A stretch of 64,000 nucleotides of DNA from Lewinellaceae bacterium (GCA_016712415.1 JADJRC010000002.1:434001-498000), one strand, 5' to 3'. Shown: positions 20,225-33,143, numbered from the stretch's first letter. Notes: generated from the letters alone by a model not told the origin. Translations and numbers: made by a program.

Positions 20225-21757
20225 ATGTCTGTTCGCGTACGATTCGCTCCATCTCCCACCGGCGCGCTGCACATCGGCGGCGTGCGCACGGCCCTATACA
20301 ACTACCTGTTTGCAAGGCAACAGGGAGGTACCTTTATTCTTCGTATTGAGGATACCGACCAGAACCGGTACGTGCAGGGTGCAGAGGAGTATATCGTGGA
20401 ATCGCTGCGCTGGGTAGGGCTGTTGCCCGACGAAGGTGTTGGTTTCGGCGGGGCCTTCGGCCCGTACCGCCAAAGCGACCGCAAGGAAATATACCGGGAA
20501 TATGCAGAGCGACTGGTCGCGAGCGGTCATGCCTATTATGCTTTTGATACACCGGAAGCGCTGGAAATCCGCCGTAACGACGAGCCCAATTTTACCTGCA
20601 ACCATGCAACGCGTGGCGGTCTTGTCAACAGCCTGACCCTGCCTGCCGCCGAAGTGCAATCCCGCCTGTCGGCCGGTGAGCCCTGGGTTATTCGCCTGAA
20701 AGTGGAGCCCGGACAGGAAATCCACGTGCACGACCTCATTCGTGGCAGCGTCGTTTTTCAGAGCAACGAACTCGACGACAAGGTGCTGCTCAAGGCAGAC
20801 GGCATGCCCACCTACCACCTGGCCAACATTGTCGACGACCACCTGATGCAGATCACCCACGTAATTCGCGGGGAGGAATGGCTGCCCAGCACGGCACACC
20901 ACGTACTGCTGTACCGCGGCTTCGGCTGGGAAGACAGCATGCCGAAGTTTGCACACCTGCCGCTGATCCTCAAACCTGTGGGCAACGGCAAATTGAGCAA
21001 GCGCGACGGCGCGAAATTTGGCATGCCCGTATTTCCGCTTTCCTGGAAAGGCGAAACACCGGAAGACAGTTTTCCGGGATTCCGGGAAGCCGGTTTTTTG
21101 CCTGAAGCCGTCGTCAATTTTCTTGCGCTGCTCGGCTGGCATCCCGGCGGCGACCAGGAGTTGTTCAGCCTTGAAGACCTGACCGCCGCCTTTTCTGTTG
21201 AACATATCAGCAAAGGCGGCGCCCGGTTTGATTTTGAAAAGGCCAAGTGGTTCAACCAGAAATATATCCAGTCGGCTGATAATGAGGTGCTGGCTACCCA
21301 CATACGCCCGCTTGCAGAGGCAAAAGGGTACCGCGTGAGCGACGATTATCTGGTCGTAGTGGCGGGTTTGATGAAAGAGCGGGTGACATTTTTGCCGGAT
21401 TTCGTCGAATTGGGGTATTATTTGTTCGAGCCGATTCGGGAATACGACCTGGAAATGCTGCAGAAAAAGTGGCATCCGGGTATGGAACAGGTGTTTGAAT
21501 CGCTGGCAGCAGTTGTGGCGCCGCTTGAACCATACGAGTCCGGGGTACTGGAAACGGCTGTTAAGGCCTTTATTCAGGAAAACGGATTGAAGCCGGGTGA
21601 TGTGTTGTCGCTTTTGCGCCTGGCGTTGGCCGGCACCATGAAAGGCCCTGCCGTGTTTGATATGGCTGCCGCATTGGGACCGGAGGAAACGGTAAGGCGC
21701 CTGCGCCAGTTGGTTGCGCAGGGCGGCAAGGTTCACCAAAGGGTGGAGAACGCGTGA
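20225..21757 (+). CDS. gltX: Glutamyl-tRNA synthetase
   Basis: 510 residues, full length. Class I synthetase charging tRNA-Glu. The HIGH-like motif is APSPTGALHIGGVRTALYNY and the KMSKS-like motif is KLSKRDG. The middle IRGEEWLPSTAHHVLLY region is typical, and the C-terminal anticodon domain ends in LRQLVAQGGKVHQRVENA. Followed 26 bp later by a 60-codon gene. Confidence 0.97.
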   Translation: MSVRVRFAPSPTGALHIGGVRTALYNYLFARQQGGTFILRIEDTDQNRYVQGAEEYIVESLRWVGLLPDEGVGFGGAFGPYRQSDRKEIYREYAERLVASGHAYYAFDTPEALEIRRNDEPNFTCNHATRGGLVNSLTLPAAEVQSRLSAGEPWVIRLKVEPGQEIHVHDLIRGSVVFQSNELDDKVLLKADGMPTYHLANIVDDHLMQITHVIRGEEWLPSTAHHVLLYRGFGWEDSMPKFAHLPLILKPVGNGKLSKRDGAKFGMPVFPLSWKGETPEDSFPGFREAGFLPEAVVNFLALLGWHPGGDQELFSLEDLTAAFSVEHISKGGARFDFEKAKWFNQKYIQSADNEVLATHIRPLAEAKGYRVSDDYLVVVAGLMKERVTFLPDFVELGYYLFEPIREYDLEMLQKKWHPGMEQVFESLAAVVAPLEPYESGVLETAVKAFIQENGLKPGDVLSLLRLALAGTMKGPAVFDMAAALGPEETVRRLRQLVAQGGKVHQRVENA

Positions 21758-21783
21758 GCATAATGTTTTAAACTTCGAAATAA

Positions 21784-21966
21784 ATGGCCAAACAAAACAA
21801 ACCGAAACCGCCCGACAAGACGCAAAAACCCCCGTCCAAACTCAATGAAATGGATATTCAGGTAAATGAGTTGGGGCAGATCGAGCGCAATTTTGATATC
21901 GACAAGATCAATCAGTTTCTCAACGAGAACGTGCCAGACAAAAAATTTTCCGACGAAAAGTCCTAA
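21784..21966 (+). CDS. Small hydrophilic conserved-type hypothetical protein
   Basis: 60 residues, MAKQNKPKPPDKTQKPPSKL..., with a Lys/Pro-rich N-terminal half and an acidic second half (VNELGQIERNFDIDKINQFL). No domain recognised. The charge pattern and close spacing behind gltX suggest it is translated. Cytoplasmic, no signal peptide. Confidence 0.6.
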   Translation: MAKQNKPKPPDKTQKPPSKLNEMDIQVNELGQIERNFDIDKINQFLNENVPDKKFSDEKS

Positions 21967-22084
21967 TCTTCCAATGCCTCCCGCTTTTCGGCCTAAGCCG
22001 ATAGTACCTTCAGTAATCCATTTAATCCTCAGCAATAGAACATATTCTCTTGACACCCCCGGCGGCCTCCTTCGGTCGTCCGAG

Positions 22085-25000
22085 ATGAAATACGTCCGTA
22101 TGACAAACCGGTTACACAGACACTTTATGGCCGTGCCGGCTTATCTGGTATTCTGCCTGATTATAGTTCCTTCTTTCGGCCTGAAAGCCCAGTTTATTTT
22201 TACTCCACCGGCCAACACGACCTACCCTGTAGGGCCGACGTGTTCGCAGTCAGTGGCCGGCGCCAATCCTATGCCCACCGTGACGGCTACCACCCCCGGT
22301 GCGGTTATTACTGTTTCACAATTCGATCCTGTTGCCTCCGGTTTCCCTGCCACCGACCAGTGGCCGGCTCCGACGCTCAACCTGATGGTCTCCTGGCATG
22401 TGGAAGACAATCTCGGCAACTCCAACAACTTTATCTTTTCCGTATCCTTCGTCGACCAGACCCCGCCGGTGCTCGATATGATGGGCACGCCCTCGTCGGC
22501 ATCCTACGGCTCTATCGTACAGGTGCCTCCCCCGGCAAACGTAACGGCAATGGATAACTGTCTCGGTATGGTCAACCTGACTTACGTACAGTCGACGCCT
22601 CCCGATACCTGTGCTGCAGGTATGTTTACGCGCACCTGGACGGCTACCGATGTCGCCGGCAACTCGTCGGTATTTACCCAGACCATTACCATCGCGGCCG
22701 ACGACCTGCCGCCCGTCATTTCCTTTCCGCCGGCCAACGGATCTGCGCCCTGTGAACAACTGGCAACGGCTTACCCCGCCTGGCTGGCGCAACAGATGTC
22801 GCTCTTTGCCGCAGATGATGTCTCCGGAATAAAATCGTACACCAATAACGGTCCTGCCCAGTTCCCCGTCGGTTGCGCCTTGCCCCTTACGGTCATTTTT
22901 AGAGCAACAGATAATTGCAACCTGTTCACCACGACCACGGCTGTTTTCAATACTTCAGATACCAAGCCGCCGGTTATCCTGGTCGCGCCAAAAGACACCG
23001 TGGCCTATTGCTCTCCCGACGGCAACCAGTTGACCAGGTTGAGCCAGTGGATCAATAAACGCGGCTATCTGTCGGCCATGGACTCCTGCACGATCAGTTC
23101 CCTGCTGACCTATCCCATGCAAATCGGCGTAGCGCCGGCGGATTCCCTGCAAATCATTGCCGCTTTTCAGAACTCCTTCGCCAACGGTTGCGGGTCGCAA
23201 ATGATCGGTAGCACATTTTACGATAAAGTACGCGCCAAGGTGACCGTAAGTTTTTTCGCCCGCGATGCCTGCGGCAATTCCATACTCGCCGGACAGGCAA
23301 CCTTTATCGCTATCGATACCCTGGCGCCGGTGATCAGCGGCTCGCCGACGGTGGAACAGTGCGGCGGCGGCGACGACCAGGCAAGTCTGGAAGCCTGGAT
23401 CAACCTGCACGGCAATGCCTCCGTAACGGATGACTGCTCTGCAACGTCATGGACGAATTTTTCATTTACTACCTCCAACGGGCAAAGTGGAACCGGCGCG
23501 TTCGGGGCGGGGCCGTACCCGATCGTTCAGGCGCATAATTGCGCCTGGTTTACCGATGTGACCTTCAGGGCAACTGATGACTGTGGGAATATCGGCTCCA
23601 AGACCCTGCGTTTTCAAATACAGGACAATGAAAAACCGGTAATCGCCGGCTTTCCGCCGACCGATACCCTTTCCTGCCCAAACCCGGCGCCGGTATTGTC
23701 GTCCTCGTTTATCACCGACAACTGCGATACGAGCATGGTGGTAGCCTATACGTTTACGACATCCGATACCCTTTGTCCCGGATCGTACACGATGCACGTC
23801 ACGTGGTCTGCTACCGACGACTGCGGCAATACCGGAACTGCTACGCAGACGATTTATGTCCGCGATACCGAAGGCCCTTTGTTTACCCTCATTCCGGGGC
23901 CCGATACCATCCGCTGCGACACCTTTTCCCTGCCGCCCGACCCTGTGCTGGGCGTTGATATTGCGGGCGTGGACAACTGCAGCCAGGTGGTCGGCGTAAC
24001 CACGCAGGTTGTGTCCATGCAGGACCCCGACCCTGCCGTATGCGGTCATTACAGTTACGATATCATCCGCACGTTCACGGCGACCGATGCTTGCGGCAAT
24101 ACGAGCACCAGTTCTCAGGTTATTGCAGTGATCGACAACCTTGGGCCTGCGCCCGGGGGGCTGCTGGACACAACCATTGTATGCGAAGTTGCGCCCATGC
24201 TGCCGCCGCCTTCACCCGTAGATGCCTGTTCCGGCCCAACGGCAGTCCCGGTTTTTGTCAATGAAACGGTGACCGCAGGCCCTTGTGACGATTCCTACAC
24301 CCTCACCCGTTTCTGGCAGGCTTTGGATGTGTGCGGCAATACAAGCATCATTTCACAGGAAATACACGTGGTCGATACGGTGGCGCCCATCCTGACCAAT
24401 ATTCCGGTCGATATCACTGTCGATTGTGATGCCATACCTGCGCCACCCGACACCAGCACCTTCGCCGCCACAGATAACTGTGATGAAACAGTGGTGATCA
24501 CGCTCAATGAAAGCGAGATACGCAACCCGGATACGTTAGATTGCGACCATTGGACCAATTACATCATCAAGCGGGAGTGGACGGCGACCGACAACTGCGG
24601 GAATGCGCGAACCTACACCCAGAATATCAATGTACAGGACGAAACGGGCCCGGTCCTCGTGACGCAGGCCACTGTTATGCTGCCCGCCGATTCCGGCGTT
24701 TGCGGGGCGAATGCCGGCATTCCGCCGCCCGTTTCCCTGTTCGACGAATGCACAGCGCTGAAGGCGACCGTACTGTTGAAGGATACATCACTCCTGGTCA
24801 ATACCTCCGGCGGTCCGAACGGCACGACCCCGGTAGATACCGTTTTCTTTCAATGGCCCTCCCCGAACCTGCCCCCCAATGCTCCGGTTATTGATCCTGT
24901 AACGCTTACAATCTACCTGGATATTGCCGATGCAGAAGGCGTAATGGAATACTTCAGGATTTATGGCGAAGGCAATTACCTGATCGGGCAGACCCTGCCG

Positions 25001-28000
25001 AACAACCCGCCCGTGCAATGCGGCAACAGCGTGACAACCCTGACAATACCGGCCGGCCAACTGAATAACTGGCTGACCGACGGGCAACTGGTGCTGACCC
25101 TTGCACCGAACGGGACGGGTAGTGAAGCGATCAATGCGCTGGCAACCTGCAACGGCGGCCGGGCCAGGGCCGAACTGAGTTATCAGTATGCCAGCCCGCA
25201 GATACCCATTGATCTTACCTATACCCTTGATGGCGACACGACAGGTGTTTTCCCGCCCTCCGGCAGTTTCTTTCTGGAAGTGGGATCGCATACCGTCGTC
25301 TATACTGCCACCGATTGCGCAGGTAATTCCTCCACAGCATCCACAATCCTGGTCATTGAAGACCTGCAACCGCCCGTTGTGACGCCACCGGCGCCCATCA
25401 CGGTTTATGTGGGCCAGAGCAACTGCGAAGCGGTGGTCATGCTGCCCTTCCCCGGCATAACCGACAACTGCGATGTGTCGGGCAGTATCAACCAGCAATC
25501 GGCCAGTTTGCCCCTGCAATTTGAACTGGACCAGAATGCAGGCCTGATCCCGAAAGATATTACCCTGAATATCACCAACCTGATCCCCAATGCCGTTACG
25601 GGCGGTATTCTGAAAATCAGGCATAAGGGCGACAACGACAACGCGATTGCCGGCGAGTTTTTCAATATTTTAGACGGAAGCAATAATTTTATCGCAGCAA
25701 CAACGTCGGGTACTACCGCCGGGCAATGCAGCCTGTTCCATGAGACGGTCATTCCGGTGACGGCTAACCAGATCAACACCTGGGTCACGCAGGGCAACGG
25801 AACCGCCACTTTTAAGGCCATTGCCAACGACGACGCGGGTAATTACACAGACTTTATCGATACCTGTATGGCGCTGCTACCCGACATGACAGATGGTGTC
25901 AGCCGGATACAAGCCGTTCTGGAGTATAGCTATGCCGTGGTCACCTATGAGATACGGAACAGCGGCGGGCAATTGGTCAAATCGGGGTCGCTCAATGGCA
26001 ATCTGACAAAGGATACGCTCGGCCCCGGCACCTATACCATAAAGTATCTGGTGGAAGACATCAACGGCCTTGAAGGAATGGCCAGTTACATGGTCACGGT
26101 GCTGGATACCGTTAAGCCGATGGCTTTTGTAAATCGCTGACCATTTTCGTCGACCCGTCGGGTCTGCCCGCCGATACCTATGTGCTGACTCCGGCCGAGA
26201 TCAACAACAACAGTACCGATAATTGCTCGGGTACAAACCTGAGTTACCAGCTTTCCCAGACGAACTTTACCTGTAGCCAGGCCGGGAGCAACTTCAATGT
26301 TGTCCTCACCGTAACGGACCAGTACGGCAATTCATCGACCTGTACTTCGCTGATTGGCGTGGCAACCACCGTGCTTCAACCTACTTACACCCCGGTTTGC
26401 GAGGGCGGTATGCTCACCTTGTTTGCCAATCCGCCCGGAAGCGCTTCGAGTTATACCTATAAGTGGAGTGGTCCAAACGGGTATATGAATACCATGCAGA
26501 ATCCCACCATTTCGCCTGCCACAAATGCGAGCGAAGGGACCTATTGTGTCACAATAACCGGATTAACAGGTTGTACGGCAACGGGTTGTGTGACGGTAGA
26601 CCTGGCCAACCTGCCCGGTCAGCCGATTGTTTCGGCCAACGGTACTTCATTTTGTTTTGGCAACAACATCGTGTTGGCGACACCGACCTATGCCGGGCAA
26701 AACGTAACGTACGAATGGTATGCCGATTCGCTCCCTGCACCGGTGCTGCTGGGTACTACCTCGTCGCCGATTTTTACCATCGTGCAACCGGCAGTAGGCA
26801 TCTATCGCTATTATGTAAAAGTGCTGGCCAACGGCTGCACTTCGGTGAATTCCAACTTGTTGATGGTAACCGTTTACCCCAAACCGGTTGCAACGGTCGA
26901 CCAGGCGCTTTTAAATCCCTGCCAGTGCGAACCGATTACCCTCGGAACGCCGGTGACGGGCCCGGGCGTAACGTACATGTGGACCGGTCCGAGCAACTTT
27001 TTCAGTCCGGATCAGTATCCGTTGGTGACCACCTGTGCCAACCCGGCAATACACGAAGGTGTCTACTCCCTTATCGTCATGCAAAACGGCTGCTCCTCGA
27101 ACCCGGCGACGGTGACTGTAGACGTGCGCGACAAACCGGCCACACCACAACTTACCGGCGCTACGCAGGTATGCGAAGGCTCCGACGTTACCCTGATTTG
27201 CTCCAGCGAGCCGAATGCGGCAGCGTATGTTTGGCTTTCCCCGCAACTCACCGAGGTAATCACTTTGAATAACTCGCTGATCCTTACCAATGTAATGGTC
27301 AGCGATTCAGGGACATGGCAGGTGCGTATCCTGAAACAAGGCTGCTATTCTGATTGGTCGCTGCCCATTCTGGTTGAAGTACAGGCCTATCCCGACGTTG
27401 CAGCAGGCTCCAATTCGCCGGTCTGCCAAAGCGGTACCCTGCAACTTTCTGCAACATCCAGCCCGCCGCTGACTACCTGGTGCTGGACGGGGCCGGGCAA
27501 CTGGACAATATTCGACGTGCCCAATCCGACCCGTACGCCGGCGGTAGCGGGCCTGTACAAGATCGTGGGTAAAACCACTTTTGGCTGCGCCGATTCGGCA
27601 TTCGTAACGGTAAATGTGTCGCCACCCCCGGTCATTACATCGGTGACGAATACGGCGCCGGTTTGTGCAGACGGTTCCTCCGCCACCCTTCAGGCAGTGA
27701 TACTTACCCAAAACCCGCCGCTCAGTTACAATTGGACCTGGAACGGCATGCCCTTCAACATGGCGGATTCGATGCCGGTGATCCCCAATGTCAGCGCGGC
27801 AAACAACGGCACCTACACCCTCGTGGTGACCGATGCCAACGGCTGTGTTTCAGCGCCCAAGTCGACGGTGATTAGCATCCAGAACCCTCCGGCTACGCCG
27901 GTACTTGCGGCCATGCCCAACCCGCCAGTGGTATGCGCCGGCTCGGACATCACCATATCTGTTTCCAATTCCAACCAATACCCACCGACCGGCACGATCT

Positions 28001-30030
28001 ATACCTGGCTGACGCCAAACGGGAGCACCCCGACCACACAGCCGTTCCTGACCATTGCCAACGCGCAGACGCAAAATACAGGCGGCTATTTTGCCATTGC
28101 TTCCGTCACAGGCTGTATTTCCGACACGTCGGCTCCCATCGGTGTGACAGTACACCCGATTCCGCCTGCTCCGGCGCCTACTTCCAACGCACCGCTTTGC
28201 GAGGGAGAAACCCTGAAACTGAGCACCCAGTTTGTACTGGGCGCCACTTATGCGTGGACCGGACCGGGAGGCTGGACCGCCAGTGTGCGTGCACCGGAGC
28301 GACCGAATATCACCCTGGCGCAGGCCGGAAACTACAATGTCCAGATATTTGTCAACGGCTGCCCTTCGGCGCTTGGTGAGGGAATAAACGTTGTGGTAAA
28401 AAAACGACCGAAAATGCCTGAACTGCTTCAGGCTCCGGATTTGTGTCTGGAACAGTCGGGATCTACACTGACGCTTGAAGTAAAAGAATCGTCGGCTGAA
28501 CCCGGCGCTGTATTTACATGGTTTACCCTGACGAATGACACTGTGGGAGGGCCCATTCTCCCCAGAATTTTTCAGACGTCCGATCTGAGCGGTTTTAGCC
28601 AGGGGGCACACCAGTTCTATGCGATAGCGAATGAAGATGGCTGCAATTCATTCCCCTCCAATGTAATCAGCGTCAATTTTGATACAATTCCCGACAACAC
28701 GGCTTTTATAGGTACCCAGGGACCTGCCTGCGCTTCAAAGCCCCTCAAACTGGAGGCGGCACAGTTGCCGGCGGGCTCGACCGGAAAATGGACGAAGACC
28801 GGTATGTTGTCGGATACGATCATCAATCCCAGCAACGACACAACCCTGGTTACCGGCCTGATGGCAGGCAATACCTACCAGTATATCTGGACCCTTTCTG
28901 CCGGGGGATGTAAAAACTACAGCAGCGATACGGTGAGTATATTCGCTTTTGCACCGGAGCAGGCGATGGCCTTGCCGACCCTTATCGATACCTGTTATGC
29001 CAAATCCGTGCAGTTGCATGCCGTACAGGGGCAAACGGTAAACGGGTACTGGACACAGCCGCAGGGGCAGATCGATCTGATCGGCTTCAATATAATCGAC
29101 CCTGCGGATCCCAATACTGTAGTCGACAGTCTGGCAGACGGCAATACAATTTTCTATTTCTGGAATCTGGACAATGGCGCCTGCGGTATTTCGACAGCAG
29201 TCGTCACCATTCGAAACTACGGCGCGGTAGCCAATGCGGGGCCCGACCAGGTGATCTGCCGGAACGACTCCTGCGCCGACTTGGCCGCCGCCCAGTTGCC
29301 GGTGACAGAAACAGGGCGCTGGCACAGCATCAATGACCCAACCCTGTCCTTTTCCAACCCCAACAGCCCTGTCTCCAAGGTTTGTAACCTCAAACGCGGC
29401 GTCAACAGGGTATATTGGGAGGTCAACAACGGCTTCTGTGGCGATAAATCACGCGATACCGTACTCATTACCTACGACTTGTATCCCACCGCCGTGCCCG
29501 ATACCCTGTATGTCGACTTCGGCTCGAAAAAGGACTTCGGCGTACTGCTCAACGATATTGTTTCGCAGCAATACGAGGTGAACGTAAAAGACTTGCCCGA
29601 CCACGGCAATTTTGAAATACTGGGCCCGGGACTGTTCAGTTACCAGCCTGATGTGACCTTTTCCGGCGACGATATAATGGTGTACGAGTTGTGTAACCTC
29701 GTGTGTCCCATGCCGGCTTGCAGCACGGCCGTCGTTACGCTCCGGGTCGGCGAAGCAGGCGACTGCGAGATTTTTAATGTGGTTACGCCCAATGGAGATG
29801 CGGTCAACGACTTTTTCTTCATCTCCTGTCTCGACGGCGACGGCGAGCCCGACAACGAGGTCACCATTTTCAACCAGTATGGCGATGTGGTATTCCATGC
29901 CCAGCCGTACAACAACGATTGGCAGGGCACGTACAATGGACAGGACCTTCCGCCGGGCACGTATTTCTACGTCGTAAAATTTAACGGCTCAAGCAAACCT
30001 CTCACTGGCTTCTTACAACTTCAACGATGA
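22085..30030 (+). CDS. Giant HYR/Ig-like repeat adhesin with type B T9SS sorting domain, one -1 frameshift
   Basis: About 2648 residues once one base is added at the TTTT run 26125-26128, which joins ..VKPMAFCKSLTIFVDPSG.. into a normal HYR unit. ATG 22085 precedes a signal peptide (MAVPAYLVFCLIIVPSFGLKAQ region). The first half carries many HYR-type units, each with a TDNC or TDxCGN motif and ending in D-x-x-x-P (for example TWSATDDCGNTGTATQTIYV). The second half carries Ig-like/PKD-like units starting PVCEG or PLCEG with YxWxGP. The C-terminus, VVTPNGDAVNDFF ... VTIFNQYGDVVF, is the CHU_C/type B sorting domain. Exported by T9SS and probably involved in adhesion or gliding. The ATGA overlap with the PorP gene shows coupling. 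Confidence 0.92.
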
Positions 30031-30980
30031 GAAAACTATACCTCCCGGTCATACTCCTCGCCGCCTGGGCCAGCGCTGCGGCACAACAGGAACAGCAGTA
30101 TACGCAGTTCATGTTCAACAAACTGGCCTACAACCCGGCCTACGCGGGCACTTTCGAGTCGCCTACCCTTACTGCCGTTTACCGAAACCAGTGGATGGGC
30201 ATTGACGGCGCTCCACAGACGCAAATACTGTCGTACAACCAACGCGCGGCAGCCAATCGCCTGGGTGTAGGCGCCAACCTGGTGCGCAATACGGTGGGCA
30301 TCAGCCGTACGATCACGCTGGATGTGCCCTACTCTTACCGCATTCCGTTGCGCAGGGGCGTTCTGGGCATCGGGTTGCAGTTCAATATCCGTCAGTTATA
30401 CCAGAACTGGGCCGATCCGCGGCTCAATCCCAGCCAGAAGTTCGACAATGCCATCCCTACCGACGCGCAAAACAAGTTGCTGGTCAACTTCGGCGTGGGT
30501 ATTTTCTATTCCGGCTACAAGTGGTTCGGAGGGGTTGCGCTGCCGCGCATCAAAGACAATAACATCGACTTTTCCGACCTTGAAGGGGTCATTTCCAGAG
30601 AAGTGCGGCATTTCAATGCGATGGGTGGAATGACCTTTACCCCAACGTCTGAGGTATCCATTACACCGCAAATGTTGCTCAAGTACGTGCCGGGTGCGCC
30701 CTTCGATGCCGACCTGAATGTGAGCGTGTTATTGAAAGACAAATTTTACGGCGGCCTCACATACCGCACCGGCGGAGATACCAACGGGGTGGGAGAAAGC
30801 GTTGATGTATTGCTTGGAATGCAGGCGACAGAAAATCTGTTTTTCTGCCTTTCCTACGATATCGGACTGACCCGTCTGCGCAAATACAACAGCGGTTCGG
30901 TGGAGGCGACCCTGCGTTGGTGGTTTAACCCGCCGGCGCCCGAAGGTACGGAAAGGGTAGATCCGGGCCGGCCGTGGTAA
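30027..30980 (+). CDS. PorP/SprF family type IX secretion membrane protein
   Basis: 317 residues with signal peptide. Outer membrane barrel of the PorP/SprF family, which attaches or helps export type B substrates such as SprB. The family N-terminus QQYTQFMFNKLAYNPAYAG is exact, followed by alternating beta-strand sequence and C-terminal VEATLRWWF. Overlaps the adhesin stop by four bases (ATGA), the usual genetic link between a type B substrate and its dedicated SprF. Confidence 0.95.
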   Translation: MRKLYLPVILLAAWASAAAQQEQQYTQFMFNKLAYNPAYAGTFESPTLTAVYRNQWMGIDGAPQTQILSYNQRAAANRLGVGANLVRNTVGISRTITLDVPYSYRIPLRRGVLGIGLQFNIRQLYQNWADPRLNPSQKFDNAIPTDAQNKLLVNFGVGIFYSGYKWFGGVALPRIKDNNIDFSDLEGVISREVRHFNAMGGMTFTPTSEVSITPQMLLKYVPGAPFDADLNVSVLLKDKFYGGLTYRTGGDTNGVGESVDVLLGMQATENLFFCLSYDIGLTRLRKYNSGSVEATLRWWFNPPAPEGTERVDPGRPW

Positions 30981-31043
30981 GGGTTTAGAGCCCCCAACCC
31001 GCCGCATCAACTTCATCATTACATAACAAACAAATCATACAGA

Positions 31044-33089
31044 ATGCTTCGTAAAGTAATCCAGTTGCTCCCCCTCCTGGTACTGCTGTTGGCCACAACC
31101 CTGCCGGCTCAGCAATCATCCAAAAGCAAATCAAAAGACCGTTTCCGGGAAAAAGACGACCAGCGTTTTCCCGTTCGGGTAATCAACGCCGACGAGATCA
31201 ACCAGGTCGGCTCCGATTATGCCCCTTCTTACTACAAAGAGGGCATCGTATTCGTATCGAGCAGGAAAAAAGACGGTCCGCGCGACCCGAATACAAACGA
31301 GACGTATTCCGAGTTGTTTTATGCGTTTTTCGACTATAACGGCGACCCTTCGTTTCCGCAGCCGCTGGACCTGGGTGCAAACGTCAGGGATTTGAAAAAA
31401 TCGAGTTTTCATGAAGGGCCCACCTGCTTCAGCCGGGACAACAAAACAGCCTACCTGACCCGCAACAACAACCGGGACGGTGTGGTTAAATCGAATAAAA
31501 ACGGTAAGTCCGTCCTGAAAATCTACGAAACCCGGTACGGTAAACCCGACTGGTCGAAACCGGTAGAGCTGCCATTCAACAGCGACGACTACTCCTGCAT
31601 ACATCCGAGTCTCAGCGCCGACGGCACAAAATTGTTTTTTGCGTCGGACATGCCCGGCGGTTACGGCGGTTACGATATTTACTATGTTGAAAAAAACGGC
31701 TCCGGCTGGGGCACGCCTGTCAACGCGGGTTCGGTAATCAATACGGAAAAACAGGAGATATTTCCCTATATCAGCCAGTCCGGCTCCCTGTTTTTCACCT
31801 CCAATGGCCGCTCCGTAACGCTTGGCGGGCTTGATATTTATTACGTAAACAACCCGGTAAGCAACCCGGAAGAAGTGATCAATATCGGTGAGCCTATCAA
31901 TTCGGAATCCGACGACATGGGCTTTATCATAGATGATGCGGGCAAGAACGGGTTTTTCACCAGCAACCGTCCGCGTGGAGCCGGCAAAGACGATGTCTAT
32001 CGCTTTGAGGCGCTTCGTGGCCTGGATGGCATCAGCAAGCCGGAAATCAACCCGGCCCAGATCATCGTCACAGATGCCAAAACAGGCGCTCCGCTGCAAA
32101 AGGCGGCGATTCGGGTGTTGCAACCTTCTGAAGACGGTTTTGTGAGCGGCAATAAGGATTTTTACTCCATTGACCTCACGCCGGTTCAGGACAAACCCAA
32201 TGCCCTCAGCCTGCAACTCACCCGGAAAGACGCTGATGATCTCGGTGTGGCCGACCTGTACAGCAACGTGGAAGGCAAGGCGCGCACCGAATTCACCCGC
32301 TACCACAATTACCTGGTGGTCGTGAGCCTGGAAGGCTACAGCCCCAGGGAACGGCTGATCTCTATCGATACGGATAACCCGCTAACCCTGGAGTTCAAAC
32401 TCCGTGAGGCGCCTGCCTGCCTTCAGGCGGGAGGCCTGGTGACGGCAACCGGACTGGGTATCCGCATCGCCAACGCTACGATCAAAATGGTGCACCGCGC
32501 CACCGGTCATGTCGAAACGGTACATACCAACTGGAGCGGGGAGTTTGCTGTTTGCCTGCCTCTGGAGGGCGAATACATTGCCTATGTGGAGCGCGACGGG
32601 TTCCGGCCGGAGAACTACCGCGTGGTTGCCCAAAAAGGTCAGCGCGCCAGTCTGGAAGCCCAGTTGCAGTCGCTCACGCCGGAAGCCACAGTGGAAAACA
32701 CCATGCCGCTTGCCAGCGGCATTGCAGCAGGATCGACGATCATCCTGGACAAAATATTCTACGAATACAACAAGGCCACGCTCAACCAGAGCGCCGTACG
32801 GTACCTCGACGCTTTGCTCGACCTGCTGAAACGCTACCCGGAAATGGAGATCGACCTGATCGTACATACCGATACACGCGGCGAGGCGCAGCTCAACCAG
32901 GAACTCACCGACGCCCGTGCGAAAAATGCCAAGACGTATCTCGCGTTTCGGGGCGTCGAGCCTGATCGTATCAACGCATATGGCAAGGGTGAAACCGAGC
33001 CGCGCAACCGCTGCACTGAAGGTGTGGAATGCTCGGATGAGGAGCACCAGCAAAATAACAGGATTGAGATTCGGGTGAGAAAACTGTAG
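31044..33089 (+). CDS. OmpA-family protein with PD40 propeller and carboxypeptidase-like domain
   Basis: 681 residues, PorE-like layout. Signal peptide; residues ~45-330 are PD40/WD40-like beta-propeller (SADGTKLFFASDMPGGYGGYDIYYV, ..GFFTSNRPRGAGKDDVY); a carboxypeptidase-regulatory-like fold covers ~450-530; the C-terminal OmpA peptidoglycan-binding domain contains TDTRGEAQLNQELTDARAKN and NRIEIRVRKL. Known relatives link T9SS components to the cell wall. Third gene of the adhesin-PorP-OmpA group, 63 bp after porP. Its stop codon overlaps the start of a short-repeat array. Confidence 0.9.
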   Translation: MLRKVIQLLPLLVLLLATTLPAQQSSKSKSKDRFREKDDQRFPVRVINADEINQVGSDYAPSYYKEGIVFVSSRKKDGPRDPNTNETYSELFYAFFDYNGDPSFPQPLDLGANVRDLKKSSFHEGPTCFSRDNKTAYLTRNNNRDGVVKSNKNGKSVLKIYETRYGKPDWSKPVELPFNSDDYSCIHPSLSADGTKLFFASDMPGGYGGYDIYYVEKNGSGWGTPVNAGSVINTEKQEIFPYISQSGSLFFTSNGRSVTLGGLDIYYVNNPVSNPEEVINIGEPINSESDDMGFIIDDAGKNGFFTSNRPRGAGKDDVYRFEALRGLDGISKPEINPAQIIVTDAKTGAPLQKAAIRVLQPSEDGFVSGNKDFYSIDLTPVQDKPNALSLQLTRKDADDLGVADLYSNVEGKARTEFTRYHNYLVVVSLEGYSPRERLISIDTDNPLTLEFKLREAPACLQAGGLVTATGLGIRIANATIKMVHRATGHVETVHTNWSGEFAVCLPLEGEYIAYVERDGFRPENYRVVAQKGQRASLEAQLQSLTPEATVENTMPLASGIAAGSTIILDKIFYEYNKATLNQSAVRYLDALLDLLKRYPEMEIDLIVHTDTRGEAQLNQELTDARAKNAKTYLAFRGVEPDRINAYGKGETEPRNRCTEGVECSDEEHQQNNRIEIRVRKL

Positions 33090-33143
33090 GCAGTTGGCAG
33101 TGGCAGTAGGCAGTGGCAGTCGGCAGTGGCAGTAGGCAGTGGG
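33086..33143 (+). repeat. Left GGCAGT-type array (mixed 7- and 6-bp units)
   Basis: Units read GTAGGCA, GTTGGCA, GTGGCA, GTAGGCA, GTGGCA, GTCGGCA, GTGGCA, GTAGGCA. As reverse complement the unit is CC(N)ACTG, the same as in the array on the other side of the four-helix-bundle gene, which is in opposite orientation. Confidence 0.92.

Noticed and set aside
20294..21739. 481-codon minus-strand frame opposite gltX
   Set aside because: Shadow frame; no family similarity.
26120..26181. Separate genes for the two halves of the giant adhesin
   Set aside because: One added T makes a continuous HYR unit; the second half has no signal peptide.
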